Below are positions 23,212 through 34,115 of a stretch of 64,000 bases of DNA, piece after piece. Position 1 is the first letter of the stretch, and each line of letters opens with the position of its first letter. A program made the translations under genes and the position numbers. Origin of the DNA: Calliphora vicina (taxonomy: Eukaryota; Arthropoda; Insecta; Diptera; Calliphoridae); the NCBI RefSeq assembly GCF_958450345.1, contig NC_088780.1, forward strand, positions 170,916,726 to 170,980,725. Direction: 5' to 3'. A model generated the notes under the pieces. It was not told the DNA's origin, ran no database searches, and worked only from the letters and a program-made list of their open reading frames with translations.

Positions 23212-24413
23212 TATTGTATATAGGTACATACATTTGTACATATTATCCACTTGTACATGATGGTGTTTTTGCAAATAATTGAAAATAAATATTTTTATTT
23301 TAAAAACTTTTGATAGGAACGCAAATATAAATTAAAATTTAAATATACACACGTATGATTGTACATTGGATCGACTCAAAGAAACAAGTGTTTTAGTTAA
23401 TCATCTCAAAATAAACCACGGTTAGTTTTATGATGTTTCCCAAGATATTTTGTATAAGGTGATTACAGTTCATGTGCTGGATAGCTTTTAAAAAAAATTC
23501 ATTATTTTTTTTCCCAAAAATCTTGTGTTTTCTCCATTATGTGAAATCATTTATTATCATGTCTTAAATATGTCCGTTATTGGTATTAAAATGTGTGACA
23601 AGTAGGATACAATTTTAAACTAGATGATAGTGTGTAACGCCAGGGTTGTGGGTTCGATTCCTGTTAGAGACTCTGGGTATTTGTTTTTAAAAAATTGTTT
23701 TGGGGAAATATTTTTGCAAGGATCCTGGTACCGTTAGGTCAGCATCAGTCAAAAGATGAAGAAAAACTCATCGATTTTTGTTTAAATTTTATTAATATAT
23801 TGATTAGTTTTGTAACTTTTATAACATTTTCTATTACAAGTCGATTTTATGGTATTTTACGAAGCAGTATTTTTTACCATTACAACATAAATGAACATCA
23901 CAATGAGAACATAAAATAATTCACCGTTATTCTGGGTAAGAGAGTTTGCCAATAGGCCAAAAAAATATATTATTTTTGAAAATCTTTGAAAAATCATTTA
24001 AATTATGGAATATTTTAAGTTGATGGGCAATCTTCTGCACTATGTTCCTATATATGTATATCTTTAAAATGTTACCCAAAAATTAAAACAACTTTTTTTT
24101 ACATCTCATTTGTAAAATGAGTCGGTCTAATGTATCTCTGTATGTTTGTATCTTGTTTGTATGTATTAGTTTTATTTCACATCAAATGAATTTTCTTCAT
24201 AAAAATATACAAATAATTTTGTGTACAAACTACATACTCCTACATACATATATCCATATATTATATCTATTAATATGGATATGAATATGGACTTTTAACA
24301 AATTTTATCAAATATCACAAATTGTAACGGTTTTAACACAAACATTTAATAAAATTCTTATAATAAACATTTAATGTCTGATTTTTTTAAAAAATTCTTT
24401 TTTCGATCACTTA
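23212..24413. other. Non-coding stretch with one SINE-like head
   Basis: Apart from the tRNA-like sequence at 23617-23690 there is no recognisable gene. ATACATATATCC-type microsatellites lie near 24239-24265. The 74-codon frame at 23695-23919 starts inside the SINE-like tail and has no recognisable motif. Confidence 0.45.
23617..23690 (+). mobile_element. tRNA-like SINE head
   Basis: GGTTCGATTCC at 23651-23661 is a perfect polymerase III B box. About 30 bp upstream TAGATGATAGTG resembles an A box. The following string CTGTTAGAGACTCTGGG and a T-rich tail argue for a tRNA-derived SINE and not a functional tRNA; no acceptor stem could be paired. Confidence 0.4.
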
Positions 24414-24960
24414 GTTAAAAACGAACATGTTTATCAAACAAAACTTAAAAATGTTAGCTTTTGTACAATATAAATTAATTCAAAGTATTGGCCATTGTTA
24501 GGTATAACCTTTTCCTATCTTTCTGCCAATATATGGATCCCGAGCCAAAAGAACTGCTCATCATTTGAGGCCAAGAACGAATCAAGCCAATATCGGATAC
24601 TCTCTTGCCAAAGAGATCGTTCTGCATCGGTCGAAACATGTCTGGCCGCGTATTCTGGGCATTTTTCGGTGACTAAACGGTGCTCGATCTTATTCTATAT
24701 GTAAGTGCGAATATGTCGCGGAAAAAATTGATTTTAACTACCCCAACACATTTGGTACTTTCATACGAGAACGAAAAAAAATGAACTAATTTCAATCGAA
24801 CTTTTCACAATGATCACAATTTGATATAAGGATCTACAGTCTCAAAATATTTTCTGTATTGGCTCGAAGATTTGTGAGCTCAATTCTGTTGAATTTTTTT
24901 TGAAAACTGCTCATATGCTTGCAGCTAGCTACATATAATTAACGTATTTCAATTTTGTTG
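24414..24960 (-). pseudogene. mariner transposase fossil 1
   Basis: Read on the minus strand, 24480-24600 encodes RYWLDSFLASNDEQFFWLGI then HILAER, a stop, EKVI and NNGQYFE. This is the C-terminal signature of mariner transposases (WLDSF...FF..GI..L.ERW.KV....GQYFE). An in-frame stop interrupts it. Farther upstream on the minus strand ANTENILRL and MQNDLF-like pieces suggest rearranged or deleted parts. The catalytic D,D34D residues are not present in an aligned frame. No terminal inverted repeats could be placed. A second, longer fossil lies at 42929-43560. Confidence 0.7.
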
Positions 24961-26700
24961 TTTTTATTTTGGTACCGCTGAAAGGCTTTTTTATGTTCTA
25001 CCAACCGCAAGCAACAAAAAAATATATATATAATAATGAAATTATATAAAATAATTTATGTAGAATTTCCGTTAATAATAAGCGAGTAAATTTTAAAAGA
25101 AAAAACTTCCAGGAAAGAACAAAAACTTTGCCAAATTTTAATTATAAACGACTATTATTTATTTTTTTCCTTTGCTTTTTTTCCATTTCAGTTTTTATCG
25201 GCGTGTAATTTTCTGCATTCCTTGTCTAAACTTTATGCAGACTAAATAACTCATATTTTAAGTACAAGTTTTATGGAGTTAAAGCTTAAAAAACGACTAA
25301 ATTTTCCGTTGAAATTTTCGCAAGGTTGCAATATTGTTCAGTTTTATTTTAATTGATTTTTATTTTCTTGTACATAAAATTCTTTCCAAAAAGTTTGCAT
25401 TTGTATTTGTGTTTTAGTGTTTTTTTTTCTCTGCTGTTCCTGGTCTAACGACGAGTAAAACCAAATATTAGTAAATAATGTTTTCGAGGTACATGCAGTC
25501 AAACAATATTGAAGAAAATAAAATTATATAAATATTTTCTTATAATGTAAAAGTTTTCGAACGAACTTGTAACCTTTGTATATTTAAAACAAGTTATGGT
25601 AGTATATTCGTCAGCATCGATACTTATACACCCTTTATGAAAAATCAAATTCTGTTATAATTTTTAATTTATTGGCGAAACGCGGTTATTTTTAAACAAG
25701 TAACTGGGAGCCCAAAAACTATGTTTGTTTGTTAAAATTTTAGGTAAAACAGAGGCTTAAATCTCAAACATTAATTGACCGGTTTTGTCAATGTTGGCGA
25801 ATATAGGGTATACAAATACATAGTGTAGCGCTTGTATGCAATAAATATACGAGGGCTTTAACATATTTAACTAAATTACGATTTATGTCAGAGTTTTGAA
25901 ATGTCCTAGAAGTCTAAAATTACAAAATCGTAAAATAGCAATCCAAAGAAACAATCTGAAATTAAATATTATAAAGTAGGCCAAGAAATGTTATTTTTTT
26001 TTAATAATTTTAAGAAATTTGTGATAAAAGCTAAATCTCCTCGAAATCCGCTGATTTCAAATCGGTCTCCACTATGGTGGTGTAGGGTATAAAAAGAACA
26101 TTAAACATAAGATGACTTTTGATGATTTGCAATTTCAATTATATGCTACTTTTAAGTTTTCAAGCCTTTTTTAAAGTCAATTTAGTAAAAACAAACATTT
26201 CTTCATGTTTTCAGAAAAAACAAGAGGAAAGTTCTCTGAATACTTGGGGGATGGCCCTCGTACATATTAATAGCCATACAAAGAAGGAAATTACTCATAA
26301 ACTATATTGCTTTCAATATGTCGGAAATTTAATTTGTATACTTAATTTTAAGGCAATTTAACTTTTAAAAGTTCTTATTTTATTGGTAAATTTTTATTTA
26401 AAGGTTATTAGGTATAACGAAGTTTCTACAAAGTTTTACAAAAAGATAAAAACATTAAAAGGCTGATTAGTTTTTTATAAAAATGAAAACATGGTCAAAC
26501 TTTTTTTTGGATTCCTAACAAATGATGCTAAGCTAATTTAATGTAAGATTGTCCGAACAACTTTTTTCATTTCTCAGCGGTATGCATTTCGAAAAATAGA
26601 AATAGTAATTTCAAAAGAATCGCATGTGGATTCTAAATCTATTTATGATAAACATGTGTTGCTAATGTACTGCTTGAGTCACAGAATTTAGCATCTAGTT
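24961..26700. other. Non-coding stretch with degraded dispersed repeat
   Basis: No gene is recognised. From about 25580 to 26095 fragments such as GGTGGTGTAGGGTATAAAAA (26071-26092) belong to the tail of the dispersed muscoid repeat seen elsewhere. The 80-codon frame at 26119-26361 contains no known motif. Confidence 0.45.
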
Positions 26701-26712
26701 ATACCCTTCACC

Positions 26713-27146
26713 TACTCTGCTGTACGGAAGTGAAAGTTGGTTAGTATCGAACACCATCACGAAAAAATTACAGGTATTCATTAACAAGTGCCTCAGAATC
26801 ATATGCAGAATATTCTGGCCTAACAACATCAGCAATACGGATCTCTGGAACCTCACCAACGAGGAACCTGTACTAATACAAATAAAACGTAGGAAAGGGA
26901 GGTGGATCGGCCATACTATCAGGAAGAATCCTGGCAGTATAACAAGGATTGCGATTGAGTGGAACCCTCAAGGTTCAAAAAACCGTGGTCGACCAAGGAA
27001 TACATGGAGACACACTATACTCCAAGATCTAGGACAGTGCATTCTTACACGGGATGATGCGAAAACAACTGCAACAAATTGTGTAAGATGGAGATGCTTT
27101 ATGGAAGCCATATGCTCCCAAGAGGAGTAATGGAAAAATAAAAAAA
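26713..27146 (+). mobile_element. 5'-truncated LINE, reverse-transcriptase C-terminus intact
   Basis: One frame is open from 26714 to the stop at 27128-27130, about 138 codons, with no start codon because the element is 5'-truncated. The protein starts TLLYGSESWL, continues with FINKCLRIICRIFWPNNISN and DLWNLTNEEPVLIQIKRRK, then GRWIGHTIRKNPGSITR, AIEWNPQGSKNRGRPRNTWR, and ends VRWRCFMEAICSQEE. This order is the conserved C-terminus of non-LTR (RTE-like or related) reverse transcriptases. A 12-bp direct repeat ATACCCTTCACC flanks the insert (26701-26712, 27147-27158), and the 3' end is the A-rich tail TGGAAAAATAAAAAAA. It inserted into a dispersed repeat. An open frame and perfect target duplication mean the insertion is young. 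Confidence 0.9.
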
Positions 27147-27425
27147 ATACCCTTCACCATGAGTGGCATATATGATTGTCACTCCGTTTGTAATTTCTAC
27201 ATTTTTCATTTTCGATCCCACAAAATATATATCTTCTTTAGCGGAGTCGATATAGCCATGTCCATCTGACCGTCTGTGTGTTGAAATCAACTTGCCGTAG
27301 CCCTCAAATAACTTGCGCACATTATTCGTTCGTCAATATATCCGCTATAGACCCAGTTCGGTTGCTATTTAAAATCGAGAAAATCTACAAATGGCTCGAC
27401 AACTGTGTATATAAGGCAGTAAGTC
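27147..27425 (-). repeat. Dispersed fly repeat (LINE target)
   Basis: On the minus strand the sequence contains GGACATGGCTATATCGACTC, AAAATGTAGAAATTACAAAC, GGAGTGACAATCATATATGC and GGTGAAGGGTAT. The same kind of ending occurs near 38750-38850 and 15810-15825. Strings such as 'acggac...atatcgactc...attacaaacgg' are typical of dispersed non-coding repeats in muscoid flies. The 73-codon minus frame is a repeat artefact. Confidence 0.5.
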
Positions 27426-29485
27426 GGACCCACAATGGGTAAAAACTAATTTTTTCACTAATAAATAAATCAAAATTGTGTTTCTTTTAAATTTAAATAA
27501 AATTCTATGCATTTAATATTTGTTCACAATAATTTTTTTGTTTTTCGAAATATTTTAAGAAATATTTAATGTTGTTACATGAATTGTACTCAATTCAGAG
27601 TTTTATTTCAATAGATTATTTTTCTATTACTCTATAGTTAAAAAATTTTGTTTTTATATAGTGTTACATACTAATTAAATTGACCAATTACAAACAAATT
27701 TGTTTAAAATTAAACTGAAAATTTATTAATAATTATTATGGTATGTGTGTTGCAGAAAACGGTTTTATTCAAACACAGTAAAATTTACATATAACGACTT
27801 CGTTTATATGGATAATTTTTGTAGCTGTATTTGGAAAATGAAATGTTATTAAATAAATACAGGTGCATTTTCAATGAGAACCAATTGTCAAGCACAGCAA
27901 AGATAAATGTTTGAGTCTACTTTTATTTTCGATGTATTTCGATTTCTATGTAGTTCTAATTTTATTATAACGATCCTTCCAAGACTTATTAGAAGAAAAC
28001 TTGAAAAAAATGTTTTATAACTTTTATGTCGTTATTTCCGAATTTGGCTGTATCTGTTTTTAGTTTTGTGTGTATGTGATTGTGAGAGATGTAGAGTGTA
28101 CGTAGATGTGAGTGTCTCTTTTAAGTAAATTTACCAAAAATAATATTTGTTGAAGCTGTTTTGAATTCTAAAAATAACGCGAGAATGTAAATGTTGAATA
28201 AGACCTAACTGCATGATTTTTAAATTGTCACATAAAATTATTTGGCAATCGAAAATAGGTTCATTGGCCTGTTTACACTTTTCAGATATTGTCGTACTGA
28301 ATTCGTATTTAATTTGTAATTACAAAGGTCATTTGGGGTGGGGGGTGGAGTTAATACAATGGAATTCTAGTTGTATACTTGATCAAATTAAATATGATAT
28401 TTAGGTCCTTTTTCAAATCATGTTATGCTTTTGTACGAATTCGTATTAGTCAATGTACTATGTATTCGCGTTCTGAGTAGAATAGTAAAAAGTTAAATCT
28501 TTGTATATCACATTTATACATTTAAATGTATTTTTAGACTACATATCCGTATGAATGGATGTGTGTGTGTACATGAGAGTATGTGTTTGTGCGTTTAGAT
28601 GTGAATATTAATAGAATTGTTGTTTGATGTCTGTGTGTGCGTAGAATTGTGTGCCAGTATTTGTATTTGATGGCATATGAAATTAGTATGCTTAGCGTCA
28701 GTTGTTGTAACATCACAATTTAAGTCGAGCTGAACACTTGCACAATCACACATACACATATACACTCACACACAGTGCTTGTTGAAAGTAACATGCATAT
28801 TTTGTTGCCACAAAATTAACATATTATTTTAACCTAATAAAGAAGATTATCAAATTGGATAATTGATGGGAAATACGAAAATAAATAGATTCAAAATACA
28901 AATGAATTTGAAAATAAAAACCAACAATGTCATAATGTTGATCTCCCCTTATTATTGCCAGTTCTTAAATATAAAATTTAATCACTAAATAAAACATGTT
29001 GAAGTCATCTTTAAGATAGTGGACGGACGACAAACAATGAATTCCTAAGTGTTTATACTTCAGATAATGCTGATTTTATGAGACAAAAATGCATTAAAGT
29101 GGAAATTCGCTGAACGCAAAAACATGTCATGTATAAGCTGGTTTGAGCACGATTCGATTCTGTTTCATTTCGCATTTATTTAACTAAAAGAATATGTAAC
29201 ACTAAAACTGTACTTTACTTAACTAAAGATAAAGTATGTGGCAATTGGTATTTATAAAGTCTGTGACCATTTTGTGCTAACACTTTAGTCATTATCTAAC
29301 GAGACTCGCTTGTTTTTTAAATAATTGCATGAAATTGTAATGAATTTTTATAGCTAAAATCAAATTATTTGAATACTATACGAGTGCTATTGCTATTTTA
29401 CATAAATATTTTAAAATTTTTTTAATTGAATATATAAGCCAAATCATTACTGTAACATTTCCACAGTAACATACAATACATTACT
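27426..29485. other. Non-coding stretch
   Basis: No gene is recognised. GTGTGTGTGTACATGAG repeats lie near 28560, and CACACATACACATATACACTC near 28748. A run of Gs, GGGGTGGGGGGTGGAG, lies at 28335-28350, unusual for this AT-rich region. Confidence 0.45.
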
Positions 29486-29625
29486 TTAGATTGTATTGTG
29501 ACGTATCAACGTCAAACAGATATCTTGTATCTGATCGGGTGAAGAATTGGTTTCGGCCATCATATCAACAATACCGGGCGAAACTAAACCACCATGAATC
29601 TGTCGAACGAGCCACAGGAGGTTTT
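29486..29625 (-). CDS. Candidate terminal coding exon, unrecognised
   Basis: On the minus strand TTTTTGTTTCATTTCAG is a good splice acceptor ending at 29626. The following 140 nt are open in only one frame: NLLWLVRQIHGGLVSPGI, then VDMMAETNSSPDQIQD and ICLTLIRHNTI, stop TAA at 29486-29488. The other two frames are closed. GC content and codon use stand out sharply from the surroundings. The frame is also open about 20 codons upstream of the acceptor, back to a stop near 29685, so splicing is not proven. The composition resembles a folded helical protein, but I do not recognise the family. It could be the last exon of a host gene or a fragment of an ancient transposon protein. Confidence 0.4.
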
Positions 29626-29827
29626 CTGAAATGAAACAAAAAGTTGCTTTTGTGACAAAATCGATTACTCTGTTTTTAAGTTAATCGGTGTTGGAAGATA
29701 TGCCGCCGCTATGGCGAATTATACACCATCTACCCTACATGTATGAACTGCCTAACAATATTGTAAATTTGTTCTGTATTTTGTAGATAGAATATACAAG
29801 AAGTGGGCTTTCATTGAACTATGTTAA

Positions 29828-30069
29828 CCTTCGCTTTACCAATACCCACATCGTTTTTATTGGTTTAATATTTTTTTAAATTTTGTTTCGGTTTAAATGA
29901 AATTTGTACTCACTGAACAAATTTTATAGTTCTATAGAATTTAATAGAAACATTTTAAACTTTTTATAAGGTTTTTTCAATTTTTTAAAATTTCGTTCGT
30001 CGCAAATATTTATAGAAGTGTAGTGTCAGAAGTGTAGTGTCACATAAAAAATCTTTGGTAAAGCGAAGG
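29828..30069. mobile_element. TTAA-flanked MITE, 242 bp (piggyBac-type)
   Basis: The ends CCTTCGCTTTACCAA are perfect inverse copies, 15 of 15, and each is flanked by TTAA (29824-29827, 30070-30073). AGAAGTGTAGTGTCA is present twice in tandem near 30014-30043. No coding capacity. It ends only 10 bp before the next transposon at 30080. Confidence 0.8.
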
Positions 30070-30079
30070 TTAAAGCGTT

Positions 30080-31365
30080 GCACAGTGGCGCCTGTAGAAC
30101 ATTTCAAGTTTCAAAAATCAAAAATAAATCTATCTTATAGAAAATTGTCCAACGATTTCAATTATCCTACTGTTATTATAATCAGATTCTTCAATGTTGA
30201 CTGATTTTCAGTGTTCAAAAAAACATTTTTAGTTAATTTGGTCCGCTTTTAGATACAGTATATCAAAAACCAGGTAACGGATCATCATTATTTTGGATTC
30301 TATTAGTAGATCTATTTATTAAGAAAATAATAAAAAATTGTACTGACATGGTTTCAAAAATGTGTCGCATGATTTTTGGGTAATTTATGACATAGAACCG
30401 TGAAAACCCATTCTTATTGTTTGTTATTCACGCAGAGAAAAAATATAATTGGGCATGGTTACTGTAACCATTTATATAGTGTTACAAGTTTTTTTAACTA
30501 TATTATAGTCACAGTAACCATATACATGATTGTGGTAACCATATATATGGTTACAGTAAACATATATATGTTTGTGGCAACCATATTTATGATGAATAAT
30601 TTTATCATAATATGTTGTTCTCAGATTATGATAAGCCTTAAGCCGAGAGCACCATAATATGATAAGTCCTTCATCATATAAATGGTTGTCACAAACATAT
30701 ATATGTTTACTGTAACCATATATATGGTTGAGACAATCATGTGAATCGTAAATTAACCATATTATGGTTACCACAATCATGTAAATGGTTACTGTGACTA
30801 TAATATAGTTAAAAAACGTGTAACAATATTGAAATGGTTACAGTAACCATGCCCAACTATATTTTTTCTCTGCGTGTTGTTAAGATATATGATTTTTTCG
30901 TATGGCAAATATATAACTGAATGCCAGACTTTGCAAATTGTAGAGCTTTCTGAAGAAACACAGGAGTCCCTAAACTCTTCCAAATCATCAATGGTTGGAC
31001 AAACAAAAAGAGGTCATCTTCAACATGTTAGCAGAATTTTCCGATACAGTTATTTCATCACTGAAAAAACTTTTTTTTTGGTATCTTTTCTGGAATAATT
31101 TCAAATCATAAAGCCATTAAAAAGAAACATAAATTAAAAAAATATTAAAAAAAAAAATTTTATTTTACTTCCCACAACTTTCTTTTTTACTTTTTTCACA
31201 AATTTCAGCTCTACTAACCCATAAGTAGACACCTAAGCGGTGTAGAACCCTTTTCAAACACTTATTTCATAGGCTGATAAATTATCTATCATATGCCTTT
31301 TATTTTTTTTTTTTGATTATCTCATGATGTTTTGCAGCGAAAAATTTCAAATGGCGCCACTGTGC
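30080..31365 (+). mobile_element. Decayed DNA transposon, GCACAGTGGCGCC ends, with nested foldback
   Basis: GCACAGTGGCGCC at 30080 is exactly inverted as GGCGCCACTGTGC at 31353-31365. The body is about 1.29 kb, including the foldback inserted at 30429-30876, leaving about 0.84 kb of original sequence. In the plus strand 30880-31080 one frame reads YGKYITECQTLQIVELSEET then QESLNSSK, resembling a short motif (LSEEAQEARNK-like) that I associate with transposase-like proteins in insects; this match is from memory and weak. No target duplication was found. Confidence 0.5.
30429..30876 (-). mobile_element. Foldback element, copy 2 (448 bp, inverted relative to copy 1)
   Basis: The complete ends are CACGCAGAGAAAAAATATA and the inverse of CTATATTTTTTCTCTGCGTG. 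The central segment is present in the opposite orientation to copies 1, 3 and 4 (AGATTATGATAAGCCTTAAG versus CTTAAGGCTTATCATAATCT). The flanks TTGTTATT and TTGTTAAG share six bases, which might be a degraded duplication. It lies inside the transposon at 30080-31365. The 102-codon minus frame across it recurs in every copy and is a by-product. Confidence 0.85.
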
Positions 31366-33620
31366 GTCGTGAAGCAAAGCTTTTGAGAATATCTATTTTA
31401 GATAAACATTTAATTCAAGATACGAATGAAAAGTGGAAATCAGTTATGTAGATTTTACATTGAAATACGTATAATTTGCGGATATATTATTGTTCTTGAC
31501 GATGCATGTTGTGGTTTAATTTAGAGTTAATTATTTTTAAGGAAAATAAAGTTTAAATTTTCAGAATTGTTGTAGTTTAGTTGAAGTTTTTAAGTTCAGT
31601 ATAATAATTAAGACGTATGTACAATATGCATATAGGAATAAGTATATATCTGTGTTTTGTTTTTAATTTAAAGCAAAACAACATTATTTTTTGATTTTAT
31701 TGCTCAAGAATTTCACAAAACAAAAGATTGCTTTTATGTGGTTTATAAGCAAATTGTCCTATAAGATTAATTTTGGAACCCAAAAACCTCACAATGAAAA
31801 CACACAAATAACCGAACGTTCCATTGACTGAAAACTGACACTCATACACACACACATAAACAAACATATACACGTACTTCTATACTTTGCTATGCAGACA
31901 GATACACTAAAATATACGGATACAATGCAAATATACATATCTACATACACAACTCATAGACATCGGACATTTCAACACATTGTACAGATCCTGCAAATTA
32001 AAAGGGCAACAATTGTCGCCTTTTAACACACAGATAAAGAGAAAGACTACACTCCGGACTACACCCTTCAATAGATTACTTTTGTAATCTGCTTTAAATA
32101 AAATATGTATAAAGAAATAATTAAACATACTACATTTAATATTATTTACAGATACTAAAGTCAGAACTGACCCCACTCTAGATTACTTGGGATATGTAAA
32201 GTAATATTTTGATTTTTATTACTTTATATATGAAAGTGTCATATGATTAATATGATTAAAAATATATCAATTGGAGTCAGTCAAGTAACTAGTCAAGTGT
32301 GAAAAATTCATCGATACATTGTTACTATTAAAACTGATGGACATTCACTCAAATACATACAAGCATAGAAATGTATTCATTATGTGAACTAAATATTCTT
32401 AGTCATTTTTAGGTTTCACAATTGTTTATGTGTAGGTATGTGTGTGTGTGTGAGTTGTTTTTTTTATTTTGAAATCTATGCTAAAGTTGTGTTTGAATAA
32501 TCAATGTGGTAATAGTATTATAGTAAAGAACTCAATTTTAATAGCAACTAACCAACCAACCAACCAACCAAACGACCGACTGATCGTCCAACCCAATGAA
32601 TGAATGAATGAGTGAGTGAGTGAGTGAACGACCAAACAACAAACAAATAACATTCAACATTTTTCCCATACATGAAATAAACTAATGGAATGTTATTGTT
32701 ATTTTTGTAGTTGTAGTTGTTGTTGATTTTGATGTTTTTCTTTCGTATGGTGATGATTGAAGAGGAGGTTAAAGTAGTTTTCCGGAATTTAAATAATGTT
32801 TTACTCAGCTATAAAGGAATTCATTAAGTTCTGAATGAGTTTCTAAAGTAAAGAGAAAGGGATTTTATTTTATTTTATTTTATTTAAATTTGTTTGAACT
32901 TGAAAACAATCAATAAAATGGGTTGATGAACAAGAAAAACAAAAACTAATTCTGATAAAAAATTAAAGTGAAAATTGTTTTAAACATTGAAAAATTTCAC
33001 ACTAACATAAAAACAGACACAGAAAGCCATGATCCCTACAATACATATACTGCTTTTTATTCCAAAATCTGAAACCCTTATTTATCGTTCATTTACTCAC
33101 TACTCACAAAACCCAAGGTTGATATACAATATAAAGCTCTATCGAAAAAAATGTATAAGACTTACTATGATTCTTAGTGGTGATTTTATCAAGGAAAACA
33201 ATTTTCAAGGTTCGGCCGCCCACCCACTAAAATTGTTCCATGTATTGTAGAAACACGTTGTGTAAAATATTAGGATGATAGGATAACGTTAACTGGTGCC
33301 TCAACGACGCTGAATTTATGAGGTGCATTTACAAGGGGAAAAAATAATTTTTTTTAAAAATATATTTTTTAAATTTTTGCCTTTAAATAATTACTTTTGC
33401 AATTTAATTTAAAAGAATCGAAATGTGTACATAATTTTCCTTCTAATGAGATATAAAAATTCCCCAGGCCATTAACGTGTCACTAGAACAAGAAATGTAG
33501 GAACCAAAATTAACACATTTTGAAATATTAAAATAAAAGCTCATTTTTACTTAACATATATCCATATTTACTCGTATATGACTTTTTGTCTTCGTAAGAT
33601 ACCGTTGATCTATTCGCAGA
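31366..33620. other. Non-coding stretch, microsatellite-rich
   Basis: No gene is recognised. ACACACACACATAAAC occurs near 31845-31860, GTATGTGTGTGTGTGTGAG near 32435-32453, and AACCAACCAACCAACCAACC at 32549 followed by GAATGAATGAATGAGTGAGT near 32598. TTTTATTTTATTTTATTTTA lies near 32863. The frame at 33029-33250 has no recognisable motif. Confidence 0.5.
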
Positions 33621-33667
33621 TATGACCAAACAAATTTAATTTTTTTAATTAAATTTGTTTGGTCATA
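33621..33667. repeat. Perfect 21-bp hairpin
   Basis: TATGACCAAACAAATTTAATT pairs exactly with its inverse at 33647-33667 across a TTTTT loop. A partial echo (AAATTTGTTGTTAAACAAATT) follows at about 33676. It may be the remnant of a small foldback element; the stem is too short and AT-rich for a confident microRNA call. Confidence 0.75.
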
Positions 33668-33982
33668 TTCTGAAATTTGTTGTTAAACAAATTAAATTTA
33701 AATTTCAGAATTTTTTGATCATCACATGGGGATTTGTTGAGAAGATAATATTATATAGTAGGTTATAAAAATATGAAAAAAGGATGACAATATCGGCTAT
33801 AGTTTTTCCGTACCTACGATTTAAATGTTGTAATTTTCGAGAAAAATAAATTTTTTGGCCTTAAATCGTGAAGGTCAAAGGTCAAATTTTTGCATTTCTC
33901 ATGGAAAGATAGCGAAATGTTATATATTTTCGGACCGATGGAATTTAAGAAAATATAATTATTGTACTTTGTAACTTACTTT

Positions 33983-34115
33983 CCGGGTAACTTATCAGAA
34001 TTCTAAACATAGTTTAGGCTTAATCAATGTTTATATATATTTCTTTTTTTACAAACAAATATTTTAAACATTGTTTAAGCATTAACTATGTTTAAAATTC
34101 TGATAAGCTACCCGG
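33983..34115. mobile_element. Short MITE, 133 bp
   Basis: The left end CCGGGTAACTTATCAGAATT continues CTAAACATAGTTTAGG. The inverse of the right end reads CCGGGTAGCTTATCAGAATT then TTAAACATAGTTAATG. The terminal repeats cover about 36 bp each, roughly half the element, so it would fold into one hairpin. No target duplication was recognised. Confidence 0.75.

Noticed and set aside
23651..23661. Possible functional tRNA gene
   Set aside because: Only the B box is good; no pairing acceptor stem or anticodon arm could be built, and the 3' side is SINE-like.
33621..33667. Possible microRNA precursor
   Set aside because: The stem is only 21 bp, extremely A/T-rich and has a 5-nt loop, outside the usual precursor shape.
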